A stretch of DNA of 64,000 nucleotides from Pseudomonas viridiflava (lineage in GTDB: Bacteria; Pseudomonadota; Gammaproteobacteria; Pseudomonadales; Pseudomonadaceae), in assembly GCF_900582625.1 (NCBI RefSeq), contig NZ_UTIQ01000327.1, forward strand, positions 434,001 through 498,000. Reading direction: 5' to 3'. Below the pieces are notes generated by a model. That model did not search any database. It had not been told where the DNA came from and was given only the letters and a program-made list of their open reading frames with translations. The stretch's first letter is position 1, and every line of letters begins with the position of its first letter. Shown here one piece after another: positions 1 to 8,333 of this stretch. A program made the translations under genes and the position numbers.

Positions 1-775
1 ATTGCAGCAAGGGCATCAGTTCAGCCCACGTCATGGGCACGATTTCCTGCCCCGCTCGGGCCGCTGCAATTTGCCGGGCTAAGTCGGGCAACGCCACCAG
101 TCCACGGCCCAGCATGATGTCGTCAACACCGCTGATTTCGCGGCAGCGCCGCCAATCGTCAACGCTCCAGATTTCGCCGTTGGCGTACACCGGCACCTTG
201 ACCACGTCCTGAATGCGCGCAATCCATTCCCAGTGTGCTGGCGGCTTGTAGCCGTCGCGCTTGGTGCGGGCGTGCACGACAATTTGCGAGGCGCCGCCGT
301 CGGCCAGGGCGCGGGCGCAATCCAGAGCGCCGTCGGGTACTTCAAAGCCCAAGCGCATTTTTGCCGTCACCGGAATGGCCGCCGGCACGCTGCGGCGCAC
401 TTCGCTGACGATGGCGTGGAGCAGCTCCGGCTCCTTCAGCAAAATGGCGCCGCCACGGGATTTGTTCACGGTTTTGGCCGGGCAGCCGAAGTTCAAATCG
501 AGCACCGGCGCGCCCAACTCGCAGGCCAATGCGGCGTTGTCGCCCAGGCACACCGGATCAGACCCCAGCAGCTGCACCCGCAGCGGCACGCCGGCGCGGG
601 TGCGGGCGCCGTCGCGCAATTCGGGGGCCATTTTGTGCATATGCGAGGCCGGCAACAGGCGGTCGCTGACGCGGATAAATTCGGTCACGCACCAGTCGAT
701 GCCGCCCACTTGGGTCAGCACGTCACGGAGGATTTCGTCGACCAAGCCTTCCATAGGCGCCAGGGCGATTTGCAT
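1..775 (-). CDS. dusC: tRNA-dihydrouridine(16) synthase DusC (C-terminus cut by window edge)
   Basis: FMN-dependent reductase that makes dihydrouridine in the tRNA D-loop, using NADPH, in the cytoplasm. Read leftward from ATG at 775; about 258 residues are visible of a family length near 310-320, so the C-terminal helical tRNA-binding part lies outside the window. The N-terminus MQIALAPMEGLVDEILRDVL is the usual FMN-barrel start. LNFGCPAKTVNKSRGGA at about residues 94-110 carries the catalytic Cys, which I count as C98, the same number as in E. coli DusC. Family assignment is secure; DusC rather than DusA/B is inferred from the start motif and the Cys position. Confidence 0.88.
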   Translation of the reverse strand, partial: MQIALAPMEGLVDEILRDVLTQVGGIDWCVTEFIRVSDRLLPASHMHKMAPELRDGARTRAGVPLRVQLLGSDPVCLGDNAALACELGAPVLDLNFGCPAKTVNKSRGGAILLKEPELLHAIVSEVRRSVPAAIPVTAKMRLGFEVPDGALDCARALADGGASQIVVHARTKRDGYKPPAHWEWIARIQDVVKVPVYANGEIWSVDDWRRCREISGVDDIMLGRGLVALPDLARQIAAARAGQEIVPMTWAELMPLLQ

Positions 776-911
776 AACGACAATCTCTTTAGAGCGGGCG
801 AAAAAGGCGCCTAGTGTAGGGACCGGCACCGGGCAAGGCGATGATTGAGAGTGAATTCAATTGGCCAGCATGCGGTCACAACGCATAGAACCCGATGAAA
901 GGATGTCGTCC

Positions 912-1325
912 ATGCCCATTTCCCGCCTGTTGCTCGCCCTCGCCTGCCTCGTTTGCCTGACGAGCGCCAATGCCGAATCGCTGGTACCGCCGCCGGACGT
1001 ACCGCTTACCGCCGCACCCGACAGCGAAGCCATGGCGCGCCTGGTGGTCAGCCGCGACAACAACGCGCCGAACGCCTGCGCCGTGGACTTGTACGTGCAA
1101 AACCAATTGGTGGCGCAGCTCGCGCCGAAGCAATCGATTGCCGTCGATGTGCCGCCGGGCGAGGTGTCGATCAGCGTCTCGCGCGGCGGCTCGGGCTATT
1201 GCGTCAGCGACATGCCGGCCAACGCGCAGTCTGCCGTGTTTACGCCGGGGGAAACGCGGGAGTTCAAGATTGTGGTGGATGACACCGGGGCGTTTTTGTC
1301 GCCGGCTGATACTCAGGCGCCTTGA
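912..1325 (+). CDS. Small exported protein of unknown function
   Basis: 137 residues from ATG 912. That start has an AAAGGA ribosome site eight bases upstream and gives a clean signal peptide (hydrophobic core about 5-17, cleavage after SANA near residue 21); upstream TTG 861 and ATG 903 are less likely. The mature part (about 116 residues) is rich in beta-prone stretches and has two cysteines, C56 and C97, that could form a disulfide in the periplasm. A middle segment with PPGEVSISVSRGG resembles small beta-sandwich envelope proteins, but I recognise no family. It is divergent from dusC and followed by a repeat array, so it appears monocistronic. Confidence 0.65.
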   Translation: MPISRLLLALACLVCLTSANAESLVPPPDVPLTAAPDSEAMARLVVSRDNNAPNACAVDLYVQNQLVAQLAPKQSIAVDVPPGEVSISVSRGGSGYCVSDMPANAQSAVFTPGETREFKIVVDDTGAFLSPADTQAP

Positions 1326-1354
1326 TGCGGGTTAGCCGTTTGCAGGTCTGGCCT

Positions 1355-1380
1355 ATCGCGGCTAAAGCCGCTCCCACAGG
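1355..1380. repeat. REP half-element
   Basis: ATCGCGGCTAAAGCCGCTCC followed by CACAGG: one arm of the REP family found at many gaps in this window. A reverse-oriented partner lies at 1704-1727, so the two arms flank the tandem array between them. Confidence 0.75.
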
Positions 1381-1382
1381 AA

Positions 1383-1699
1383 GACGAGCGTTCGGCGACG
1401 GCATTCCCCTGTGAAATTCTGGATCCCCGCCTGCGCGGGGATGACGGTGCGGTTTGGAAGGTGTTCGTCATTCCGGCAGAAAGCAAAGACGAGCACCCGG
1501 CGCCGGCATTTCCCTATGAGATTCTGGATCCCCGCCTGCGCGGGGATGACGGTGGGGGTTTGGAAGGTGTTCGTCATTCCGGCAGAAAGCAAAGACGAGC
1601 ACCCGGCACCGGCATTCCCCCATGAGATTCTGGATCCCCGCCTGCGCGGGGATGACGGTGGGGGTTTGGAAGGTGTTCGTCATTTCCGCCGAAAGGCGG
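1383..1699. repeat. Tandem array, three 105/106-bp units with a GGATCCCCGCC palindrome
   Basis: Three direct copies start near 1383, 1488 and 1594. Each unit holds GGATCCCCGCCTGCGCGGGG then ATGACGG (1421-1447, 1526-1552, 1632-1658), a short hairpin with an 8-bp CCCCGC-type arm, followed by a TTTGGAAGGTGTTCGTCATT spacer. Single copies or relatives of the palindrome occur at 18334, 20851, 28119 and 63984. The 414-bp gap between the flanking genes contains nothing else; open frames through it on both strands are by-products of the repeat. Confidence 0.85.
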
Positions 1700-1703
1700 C
1701 GCC

Positions 1704-1727
1704 TGTAGGAGCGGCTTTAGACGCGAT
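1704..1727. repeat. REP half-element
   Basis: TGTAGGAGCGGCTTTAGACG then CGAT, the inverted partner of the arm at 1355-1380, with one change in the loop-proximal part (GAC instead of GCC). Confidence 0.7.
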
Positions 1728-1739
1728 GGGGTTCGCGCG

Positions 1740-2174
1740 TCAACGCTGAAGAACCGCCGGACCGTACCCTTCGAGAAATTCCGGCGGCATCCGCTTGGGC
1801 TTGCCGGTGCTGAGTTCGATGCACACAAAGGTGGTTTTCGCCCGCAGCAGCGTGACGCCATCAGCGGGGCGAATTAGCTGGAAATGCCGGCTCATGCGCA
1901 ATTTCTGGTCGGACTCGATAATCCAGGTCGCCACCTGAAGCTCGTCGCCCTCGTAGGCGCTGGCCAGGTAATCCACCTCATGGCGCACCACCGCCATGGC
2001 GCGGTCCAGACGGCGGTATTCGCTCAGGTCCAGGCCCAGACTCTGCGAATGCCGCCACGCGCAGCGCTCAAGCCAACTGACATACACCGCGTTATTGGCG
2101 TGGCCAAGCCCATCGATGTCGTCGGCGAGCACCTGCAGGTCAATTACAAACGGCGTCGGCAAATCCCAGTTCAT
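1740..2174 (-). CDS. Acyl-CoA thioesterase, 4HBT/YbgC-FadM family
   Basis: 144-residue single hot-dog-fold enzyme expected to hydrolyse acyl-CoA thioesters in the cytoplasm. The family signature is visible near the start: DDIDGLGHANNAVYVSWLE (about residues 18-36), with the catalytic-type Asp (D19) and GH-NN-Y pattern. Start at ATG 2174 is preceded by GGAGAG at good spacing; the longer frame to 2210 lacks an advantage. The C-terminal FVCIELSTGKPKRMPPEF is typical of FadM-like members. Chain length or substrate cannot be told. It stands alone, bounded by repeats on both sides. Confidence 0.82.
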   Translation of the reverse strand: MNWDLPTPFVIDLQVLADDIDGLGHANNAVYVSWLERCAWRHSQSLGLDLSEYRRLDRAMAVVRHEVDYLASAYEGDELQVATWIIESDQKLRMSRHFQLIRPADGVTLLRAKTTFVCIELSTGKPKRMPPEFLEGYGPAVLQR

Positions 2175-2270
2175 ACGTCTCTCCATGGCGGCGAGGCGGC
2201 AGTTTAGCAACGTGGGGGAATAGGGCGAAATCAGATCAGGGCCATGAATGGCGAACGAAACGCGGTGCCT

Positions 2271-2349
2271 TGTAGGAGCGGCTTTAGCCGCGATTGAGGT
2301 ACACGCCGCTTCAAGATCAACAGCATCGCGGCTAAAGCCGCTCCCACAG
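2271..2349. repeat. REP pair (inverted)
   Basis: TGTAGGAGCGGCTTTAGCCG at the left and ATCGCGGCTAAAGCCGCTCC at the right face each other around a 30-base centre, giving a long cruciform-capable unit. It sits between the thioesterase promoter side and the end of the tRNA operon. Confidence 0.85.
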
Positions 2350-2382
2350 TGAACGGCAGCTGGTTAGTAGCGCTTTTGCCAC

Positions 2383-2422
2383 CCCAAAAAAACAAAAGGG
2401 CTGCTCATAAGAGCAACCCTTC
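2383..2422 (-). terminator. Rho-independent terminator of the tRNA operon
   Basis: On the minus strand an AAGGGTTGCTC arm pairs with GAGCAGCCCTT around a TTAT loop and is followed by TTGTTTTTTT. It lies about 24 bases past the last tRNA-Glu CCA end, as expected for the end of the leftward tRNA transcript. Confidence 0.85.
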
Positions 2423-2445
2423 AAAAGTCCGCAGAGCGGATAAAT

Positions 2446-2521
2446 TGGCGTCCCCTAGGGGACTCGAACCCCTGTTACCGCCGTGAAAGGGCGGTGTCCT
2501 AGGCCACTAGACGAAGGGGAC
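2446..2521 (-). tRNA. tRNA-Glu (anticodon TTC), copy 2 of the operon
   Basis: 76 bases with encoded CCA. The 5' GTCCCCTTCGTCTAGTGGCC, anticodon arm CCGCCCTTTCACGGCGG and T-arm GGGGTTCGAGTCCCC fold into a standard cloverleaf. The sequence is identical to the copy at 2719-2794. Last gene of the four-gene tRNA operon. Confidence 0.97.
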
Positions 2522-2589
2522 AAAACCTTCAAAAACAAGGCCAGCAATAAGCTGGCCCGTGGCAGTTCTAACAATGTTTACTGCGAAAT

Positions 2590-2665
<76 letters not shown>

Positions 2666-2718
2666 AGATTTATCGCCTCTCGGCTCACAGCGCCTTGCGG
2701 TGCTGCGCTTTTAAATCG

Positions 2719-2794
2719 TGGCGTCCCCTAGGGGACTCGAACCCCTGTTACCGCCGTGAAAGGGCGGTGTCCTAGGCCACTAGACGAAGGGGAC
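2719..2794 (-). tRNA. tRNA-Glu (anticodon TTC), copy 1 of the operon
   Basis: 76 bases with encoded CCA, identical to the copy at 2446-2521. Co-transcribed with the flanking tRNA-Ala genes and located just downstream of gltX, the gene for the enzyme that charges it. Confidence 0.97.
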
Positions 2795-2862
2795 GCAAAA
2801 CCCTTCTAACAACTCAACCCGTTCCAGGAACCGGTTGTGGCAAGCCTTTCGGCTTTAGAGAT

Positions 2863-2938
<76 letters not shown>

Positions 2939-2956
2939 ATCTCGAGGACGGGGCGC

Positions 2957-2985
2957 ATGTTAAGCGTGAGCCCTGGGGCTGTCAA
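2957..2985 (-). promoter_or_regulatory. Sigma-70 promoter of the tRNA operon
   Basis: Minus strand: consensus -35 TTGACA (2980-2985), 17-base spacer, -10 TAACAT (2957-2962), then GCGCCCC. A GC-rich discriminator like this is the known hallmark of stringently controlled stable-RNA promoters. It is correctly placed for the first tRNA-Ala gene. Confidence 0.85.
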
Positions 2986-3084
2986 CACTATTTTTCCTAC
3001 ATACTTATTTTTTATGCTGGAAGAACAACTACTTACCCTGCCCTTCCAGCATATCCAGCGCTTAACAACCTCCAACAAAGCGGC

Positions 3085-4566
3085 TTAAGCGATGCTCGCC
3101 AGCAGCTTTTCCCACTCTTTTGTTTCCTTTTTCGATACACCGCCGAGCAACTCGATGGCCTGGCGCAAGCGGAAGCGGGTGAGGTCCGGGCCGAGAATTT
3201 CCATGGCATCCAGCACCGACACCGAGCTCGCCTGGCCGGTGATGGCGACAAACATCAGCGGCATGGCATCGCGCAGTTTCAGTTCCAAATGCTCGACCAC
3301 CGCCTGAATGCAGCCGGTGATGTTGTCTTTTTCCCACTGACGCAGCGATTCGAGCTTCCACAGAATCAACTGCATCACCTGACGAACCTGCTCCGGCGAG
3401 AGCTTTTTATGCTCGAACTGCGCGGCCTCCAGCGGCAAGCCGCCGGCGAAGAAGAAGTTGGCCAGCGGCGCGACCTGACTCAGGGTTTCTACTCTGCCCT
3501 GCACATGCGGGGCGATTTGCATCAGGTACTCGGGGTTCAACGCCCACTTCTGCACCCGCGCGGCGAAGTCTTCGACGCTCAGCTCGCGAATCCACTGGCC
3601 GTTGAGCCAGGACAGTTTTTCCAGATCGAAAATCGGCCCACCCAACGACACGCGCTGGATATCGAAGTGCTCGACCATCTCGTCCAGGGTGAATTTCTCG
3701 CGCTCGTCCGGCATCGACCAGCCCATGCGGCCCAAGTAGTTGAGCATTGCTTGCGGCAGGTAACCCATGCGCTCGTAGAACGTAATCGAGGTGGGGTTCT
3801 TGCGCTTCGACAGCTTGCTTTTGTCCGGATTGCGCAGCAGCGGCATGTAGCACAGCTGCGGTTGTTCCCAGCCGAAGTACTCGTACAGCTTGATCAATTT
3901 GGGCGCCGAGGGCAGCCATTCTTCGCCACGCAATACGTGAGTGATGCCCATCAGGTGATCGTCGACCACGTTGGCGAGGAAGTAGGTCGGCAGGCCATCG
4001 GTCTTCATCAGCACCTGCATGTCCATGCGGTCCCACGGAATTTCGACTTCACCGCGCAGCATGTCCGGCACCACGCACACGCCTTCGGTGGGCATCTTCA
4101 TGCGGGTTACGTGTGGCTCGCCAGCGGCGATGCGCTGCGCCACTTCGGCGGCTGGCAGGTTCATGCACAGGCCGTCGTAGCGCGGAGTTTCTTTCTTTTC
4201 GGTTTGCTCGGCGCGCAGTTTGTCCAGGCGCTCGGCGGTGCAGAAGCAGTGGAAGGCGTGGCCTTTTTCCACCAGCTCGGCGTTGTATTTCTGGTAGATA
4301 TGGCCGCGCTCGCTCTGCCGATACGGGCCATGCGGGCCGCCAACATCCGGCCCTTCGCTCCACTCGATGCCCAGCCAACGCAAGGCGTCGTAAATTTGCT
4401 GCTCCGACTCGCGGGTGGAGCGCAGCTGATCGGTGTCTTCAATACGCAGAATGAACTCACCACCGTGCTGACGGGCGAAGCACAAGTTGAACAGCGCGAT
4501 ATAAGCGGTGCCAACGTGGGGGTCGCCGGTGGGCGATGGTGCGATACGGGTGCGTACTTTAGTCAT
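3085..4566 (-). CDS. gltX: Glutamate--tRNA ligase
   Basis: Cytoplasmic class I synthetase that charges tRNA-Glu, feeding protein synthesis and the C5 tetrapyrrole route. 493 residues, the normal bacterial length. The nucleotide-binding signature PSPTGDPHVGT (residues 10-20, HIGH equivalent) and KLSKR (251-255, KMSKS equivalent) are both present, followed by the helical anticodon-binding domain. Two tRNA-Glu genes lie 150-600 bases downstream on the same strand, but the tRNA operon has its own promoter. A LysR gene ends 69 bases upstream on the same strand. Confidence 0.97.
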   Translation of the reverse strand: MTKVRTRIAPSPTGDPHVGTAYIALFNLCFARQHGGEFILRIEDTDQLRSTRESEQQIYDALRWLGIEWSEGPDVGGPHGPYRQSERGHIYQKYNAELVEKGHAFHCFCTAERLDKLRAEQTEKKETPRYDGLCMNLPAAEVAQRIAAGEPHVTRMKMPTEGVCVVPDMLRGEVEIPWDRMDMQVLMKTDGLPTYFLANVVDDHLMGITHVLRGEEWLPSAPKLIKLYEYFGWEQPQLCYMPLLRNPDKSKLSKRKNPTSITFYERMGYLPQAMLNYLGRMGWSMPDEREKFTLDEMVEHFDIQRVSLGGPIFDLEKLSWLNGQWIRELSVEDFAARVQKWALNPEYLMQIAPHVQGRVETLSQVAPLANFFFAGGLPLEAAQFEHKKLSPEQVRQVMQLILWKLESLRQWEKDNITGCIQAVVEHLELKLRDAMPLMFVAITGQASSVSVLDAMEILGPDLTRFRLRQAIELLGGVSKKETKEWEKLLASIA

Positions 4567-4635
4567 GGACAGTCTCGAATCAGCAGATCAATTAAGGGCA
4601 TCGGGCCACCGCAGGTGGGCGTCGGCGGCCGGTAT

Positions 4636-5562
4636 TCAAAGAGTGGGCGGCAATGTTACCAGCCGCACCACGGAAGGCTCCAGCAAACCACCTTCCTCTA
4701 GGCGCAGGCTGCGCATCAGGAAGTCGAGAAAGGCTTTCACCTTCATGGCCTGGAAGCGCCGCGACGGGTAAACGGCGTACACCTCGCCCACCGGCAAGCG
4801 CACTTCGGGCAGCAATTCCACCAACTGCCCGCGCACAACCTGGTCCTCGCTGAGCATAAACGGCAGCGCCGCAATGCCCGCGCCGGAAAGCGCCGCCTCG
4901 CGGGCGAAGGTGAGGTTGTTGCACGACAACACGCGCTGGCAGGGAATGTTCTCACCCAGCAGCGGCCAGTAACGAATGGAGTCTTGCGGCAACAGAATGG
5001 CGCGGTGCTGGGCCAGGTCTTCCACCACGCGCGGCGTGCCGTGCGCCTTTAAATAGACGGGGCTGGCGCACAGGCGGCGACCGCTGGAAAACAATTTGCG
5101 CGCGATCAGCGTTGAGTCTTGCGGCTGGCCGATCAGGATGGCGATGTCGACGCCCTCCTCCAGCGGATCCACATGCCGCGAGGTGATTTCCACCTCGGCG
5201 GTGATCTGTGGGTACTGCAACATAAAGGCACCCAGCACGCGGCCGAGAAATAATTGGCCGAACTCGATGGGCGCGGTGATGCGCAGCAAACCCGCCGGCT
5301 CTTGCTGCAGTTGCATAACCGCCTGCTCGGCCTCGGCGAAGTCCAACATGATTTGCCGGCAGCGCTCGTAATAAGCCTGACCCACTTCGGTGAGGCGAAG
5401 TTTGCGCGTGGTGCGGTTGAGCAGGCGCACGCCGAGCCGTTCTTCGAGCAAGGCGATACGGCGGCTCACCGTCGATTTCTGCATCGCCAGCGCCTGCGCG
5501 GCCTGGGTGAAACTGTGGCATTCCACGACGCGGGTGAAGATCAGCGCATCATCCAGCCCCAT
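4636..5562 (-). CDS. LysR-family transcriptional regulator of the divergent efflux genes
   Basis: 308 residues. An N-terminal winged helix-turn-helix (about 1-60; SFTQAAQALAMQKSTVSRRI is the recognition part) is followed by the type-2 periplasmic-binding-like effector domain (about 90-295) and a short tail. It is divergent from the EmrA/EmrB-type pair 119 bases away, the usual layout for a LysR protein controlling its neighbour; from memory the same order exists in P. aeruginosa. A TTGTT-N10-AACAA dyad directly upstream of its start is the likely operator. The effector is unknown; an efflux substrate is a reasonable inference. Confidence 0.9.
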   Translation of the reverse strand: MGLDDALIFTRVVECHSFTQAAQALAMQKSTVSRRIALLEERLGVRLLNRTTRKLRLTEVGQAYYERCRQIMLDFAEAEQAVMQLQQEPAGLLRITAPIEFGQLFLGRVLGAFMLQYPQITAEVEITSRHVDPLEEGVDIAILIGQPQDSTLIARKLFSSGRRLCASPVYLKAHGTPRVVEDLAQHRAILLPQDSIRYWPLLGENIPCQRVLSCNNLTFAREAALSGAGIAALPFMLSEDQVVRGQLVELLPEVRLPVGEVYAVYPSRRFQAMKVKAFLDFLMRSLRLEEGGLLEPSVVRLVTLPPTL

Positions 5563-5564
5563 TA

Positions 5565-5584
5565 TTGTTCCCCATAAGCAACAA
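5565..5584. promoter_or_regulatory. Candidate LysR operator
   Basis: TTGTT and AACAA arms separated by 10 bases, containing a T-N11-A core. The site begins two bases upstream of the LysR start codon, in the divergent region shared with the efflux genes, so it could serve both autoregulation and target control. Confidence 0.5.
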
Positions 5585-5681
5585 AGTTTCTGAATTGTAT
5601 CGGCTACTTGGTTGCGCGGAACACTGTTAGATTCGCTTACACTTTTGCCCCCCTTCGGGGAATTGCCCTACGAGCTCTCGC

Positions 5682-6728
5682 ATGCCTGCCCAATTGCAAC
5701 GCCGTCTATTTATCTTCCTGGCCATTCTGCTGATTATTGCCGGTGGTTTTTTCGCCCACTGGTTTCTGGTCGGGCGCTTTATCGAAACTACCGACAACGC
5801 CTACGTGCAGGGCGAGATCACCCGCGTCTCCAGCCAGCTCAGCGCGCGCATCGAAGAAGTGTTGGTGCATGACAACCAGCACGTGGAAAAAGGCGAGCTG
5901 TTGGTAAAACTCGACCCTGAAGATTTCCGCATCGCTGTCAGCCGCGCCGAAGCCGCGCTGGCGACCCGCGAAGCCGAGCTGGTGCAGGCGCAAAGCAAAC
6001 TCACCCAACAAAGCAGCATGATCGCCGCCAGCGAAGCGGACGTAACGTCTTCCGAAGCCACGCTGGGCCGCGTGCAAATGGATCTGTCCCGCGCGCAAAC
6101 CCTGCGCAAACCTGGCTATGTGTCCGAGGAACGCGTCACCACCCTGGCCGCCGACAGCCGCGTCGCCCGCTCACACGTGAGCAAAGCCCAGGCCGACCTG
6201 CAAGCCCAGCGCCAGCAAGTGAACTCGCTGAACGCCGACATCAAACGGCTGCAAGCGCAAATCAGCAACGCCAAAACCGACCTTGAACAAGCCAAGCTCA
6301 ACCTCAGCCGCACCGAAATTCATGCGCCCATCAGCGGCATGATTGGTCAGCGTGCTGCGCGTAACGGTCAGTACATTCAGGCCGGCGCCTACCTCATGTC
6401 GCTGGTTCCGGATGAAGACATCTGGGTGCAGGCCAACTTTAAGGAAACCCAGATCGGCGAGATGCAGCCAGGCCAGAAAGCCGACCTGGAATTCGACGCT
6501 TACCCCGGTAAGTCCATCGAAGGCACGGTGCAAAGCCTGTTTGCCGCCTCGGGCGCGCAGTTCAGCCTGCTGCCGCCGGACAACGCCACCGGCAACTTCA
6601 CCAAGGTGGTGCAGCGTATTCCGGTGAAACTCACCTTCCCTGCCGACAACCCGCTCAAGGGCAAAATTCGCCCGGGCATGTCGGTGACCGTGAAAGTGAC
6701 CATCAAGGCGGACAACAGTGGCAGCTGA
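5682..6728 (+). CDS. HlyD/EmrA-type membrane fusion protein
   Basis: 348-residue periplasmic adaptor of a tripartite efflux system. One transmembrane anchor (about 9-30), a beta-barrel/lipoyl half (about 38-80 with TTDNAYVQGEITRVSSQ, characteristic of EmrA-like proteins), a long coiled-coil hairpin (about 85-205, rich in Ala/Gln/Glu) and the second lipoyl half with PISGMIGQRAARNGQYI (about 212-230), then the barrel. It overlaps the next gene by 11 bases, showing translational coupling with an MFS pump. An outer-membrane channel gene is not in the window. The substrate is unknown. Confidence 0.9.
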   Translation: MPAQLQRRLFIFLAILLIIAGGFFAHWFLVGRFIETTDNAYVQGEITRVSSQLSARIEEVLVHDNQHVEKGELLVKLDPEDFRIAVSRAEAALATREAELVQAQSKLTQQSSMIAASEADVTSSEATLGRVQMDLSRAQTLRKPGYVSEERVTTLAADSRVARSHVSKAQADLQAQRQQVNSLNADIKRLQAQISNAKTDLEQAKLNLSRTEIHAPISGMIGQRAARNGQYIQAGAYLMSLVPDEDIWVQANFKETQIGEMQPGQKADLEFDAYPGKSIEGTVQSLFAASGAQFSLLPPDNATGNFTKVVQRIPVKLTFPADNPLKGKIRPGMSVTVKVTIKADNSGS

Positions 6729-8268
6729 CGCCCTGGTTCGCCCGGACGGCGAACCCTCGCGGCGTGACTGGATTGCGGTGATGAGCGCCATGCTCGGCGC
6801 GTTTATGGCCGTGCTGGATATTCAGATCACCAACTCCTCGCTCAAGGATATTCAGGGCGCGCTGTCGGCCACGCTGGAAGAAGGCTCGTGGATTTCCACG
6901 TCCTACCTTGTCGCTGAAATCATCATGATTCCCCTCACCGCCTGGCTGGTGCAGCTGCTGTCGGCGCGGCGTTTGTCGGTGTATGTGTCGATCGGCTTTC
7001 TGATTTCATCGCTGTTGTGTTCTATGGCCTGGAACCTGGAAAGCATGATCGTCTTCCGCGCCATGCAAGGGTTTACCGGCGGCGCGCTGATTCCTCTGGC
7101 ATTCACCCTGGTGCTGATCAAGCTGCCGGAAAGCAAACGCGCCGTGGGCATGGCCATGTTTGCCATGACCGCCACGTTCGCCCCTTCCATTGGCCCGACG
7201 TTGGGCGGCTGGCTGACCGAAAACTGGGGCTGGGAATACATCTTCTATATCAACGTGCCGCCCGGCCTGCTGATGATCGCCGGACTGCTGTATGGCTTGG
7301 AGAAAAAGGCGCCCCATTGGGAGCTGCTGAAAAGCACCGACTACGCCGGCATCCTCACCCTCGGCATCGGCCTGGGCTGCTTGCAGGTGTTTCTTGAGGA
7401 AGGCCATCGCAAGGATTGGCTGGAGTCGGCGTTTATCGTCACCTTGGGCAGCATTGCCGTGATCAGCCTGATCTCCTTTGTGATCGTGCAGTTTTCCAAA
7501 CCGAATCCGCTGATTAACCTGCGCATTCTCGGCAACCGCAACTTTGGTTTATCGAGCATTTCCAGTCTGGGCATGGGCGTCGGGCTGTATGGCTCGATCT
7601 ATTTGCTGCCGCTGTATCTGGCGCAAATCCAGGGCTACAACTCCATGCAGATCGGCGAAGTGATCATGTGGATGGGGGTGCCGCAGCTGTTTCTGATTCC
7701 GTTCGTGCCGAAATTGATGAAGTTCATTTCGCCGAAATGGCTGTGCGCGGCCGGCTTTGGTTTGTTCGGGTTGGGCAGCTTTCTGTCTGGCGTGCTGAAC
7801 CTGGATTTCGCCGGTCCGCAGTTCAACCATATTCAACTGCTGCGCGCGTTCGGCCAGCCGTTGATCATGGTGACCATCTCGCTGATCGCCACGGTGTACA
7901 TCAGCGCGCAGGACGCCGGCTCGGCTTCAAGTCTGTTCAATATTCTGCGTAACCTGGGCGGCGCGATCGGCATTGCCCTGCTCGCCACGCTGCTGGATGC
8001 CCGCACCAAGATTTACTTCGACTACCTGCGCGAAGCGATTGTGCCGAGCAACCCGCAAGTGGCCGAGCGCATAAGCAGCCTGACGCAAACCCTGGGCAAC
8101 GAGACCGCCGCGCTGGCCAAGCTCAGCGAGATCACGCACCAGCAGGCGATGATCATGGCCTACAATGACGCCTTCCATTTTGTCGGCCTGGCGCTGGCCA
8201 TCAGCATGATCGCCGTGCTGCTGACCAAAGCGTTGCCGTCCGGCGCCACGGGTGGCGCTGCGCACTAA
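6718..8268 (+). CDS. EmrB/DHA2-family MFS drug efflux pump
   Basis: 516-residue inner-membrane proton antiporter with about 14 hydrophobic segments, as in the DHA2 (EmrB) subfamily. DWIAVMSAMLGAFMAVLDIQ near the start, TSYLVAEIIMIPLTAWL and GPTLGGWLTENWGWEYIFYI (motif C/D region, about 160-180) are typical. I use GTG 6718, preceded by AAGGCGG at a workable distance; ATG 6781 would cut into the first helix. It works with the fusion protein encoded just upstream and is likely controlled by the divergent LysR protein. Confidence 0.9.
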   Translation: MAADALVRPDGEPSRRDWIAVMSAMLGAFMAVLDIQITNSSLKDIQGALSATLEEGSWISTSYLVAEIIMIPLTAWLVQLLSARRLSVYVSIGFLISSLLCSMAWNLESMIVFRAMQGFTGGALIPLAFTLVLIKLPESKRAVGMAMFAMTATFAPSIGPTLGGWLTENWGWEYIFYINVPPGLLMIAGLLYGLEKKAPHWELLKSTDYAGILTLGIGLGCLQVFLEEGHRKDWLESAFIVTLGSIAVISLISFVIVQFSKPNPLINLRILGNRNFGLSSISSLGMGVGLYGSIYLLPLYLAQIQGYNSMQIGEVIMWMGVPQLFLIPFVPKLMKFISPKWLCAAGFGLFGLGSFLSGVLNLDFAGPQFNHIQLLRAFGQPLIMVTISLIATVYISAQDAGSASSLFNILRNLGGAIGIALLATLLDARTKIYFDYLREAIVPSNPQVAERISSLTQTLGNETAALAKLSEITHQQAMIMAYNDAFHFVGLALAISMIAVLLTKALPSGATGGAAH

Positions 8269-8291
8269 GCTCATCACTCCATCTATTAACG

Positions 8292-8315
8292 ATGCGCCGG
8301 CGCCCTGCCGGCGCG
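8292..8315. terminator. GC-rich hairpin after the efflux operon
   Basis: GCGCCGGCGCCCTGCCGGCG then CGC forms a strong short-loop stem 24 bases after the pump stop codon. It lacks a long T run, so intrinsic termination is possible but not certain. Confidence 0.45.
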
Positions 8316-8333
8316 CGTCATTTCAGGCCCTCC

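Noticed and set aside
1362..1861. Overlapping open frames of 71-112 residues on both strands with repeated ITPACAGMT/VIPAQAGIQ-like peptides
   Set aside because: They arise from the 105-bp tandem repeat, which lacks stops in several frames; repeated peptides with no ribosome sites.
3289..4701. 470-residue open frame antisense to gltX
   Set aside because: Shadow frame of a high-GC gene; gltX has full catalytic motifs, while this frame is His/Gln-rich without any recognisable domain.
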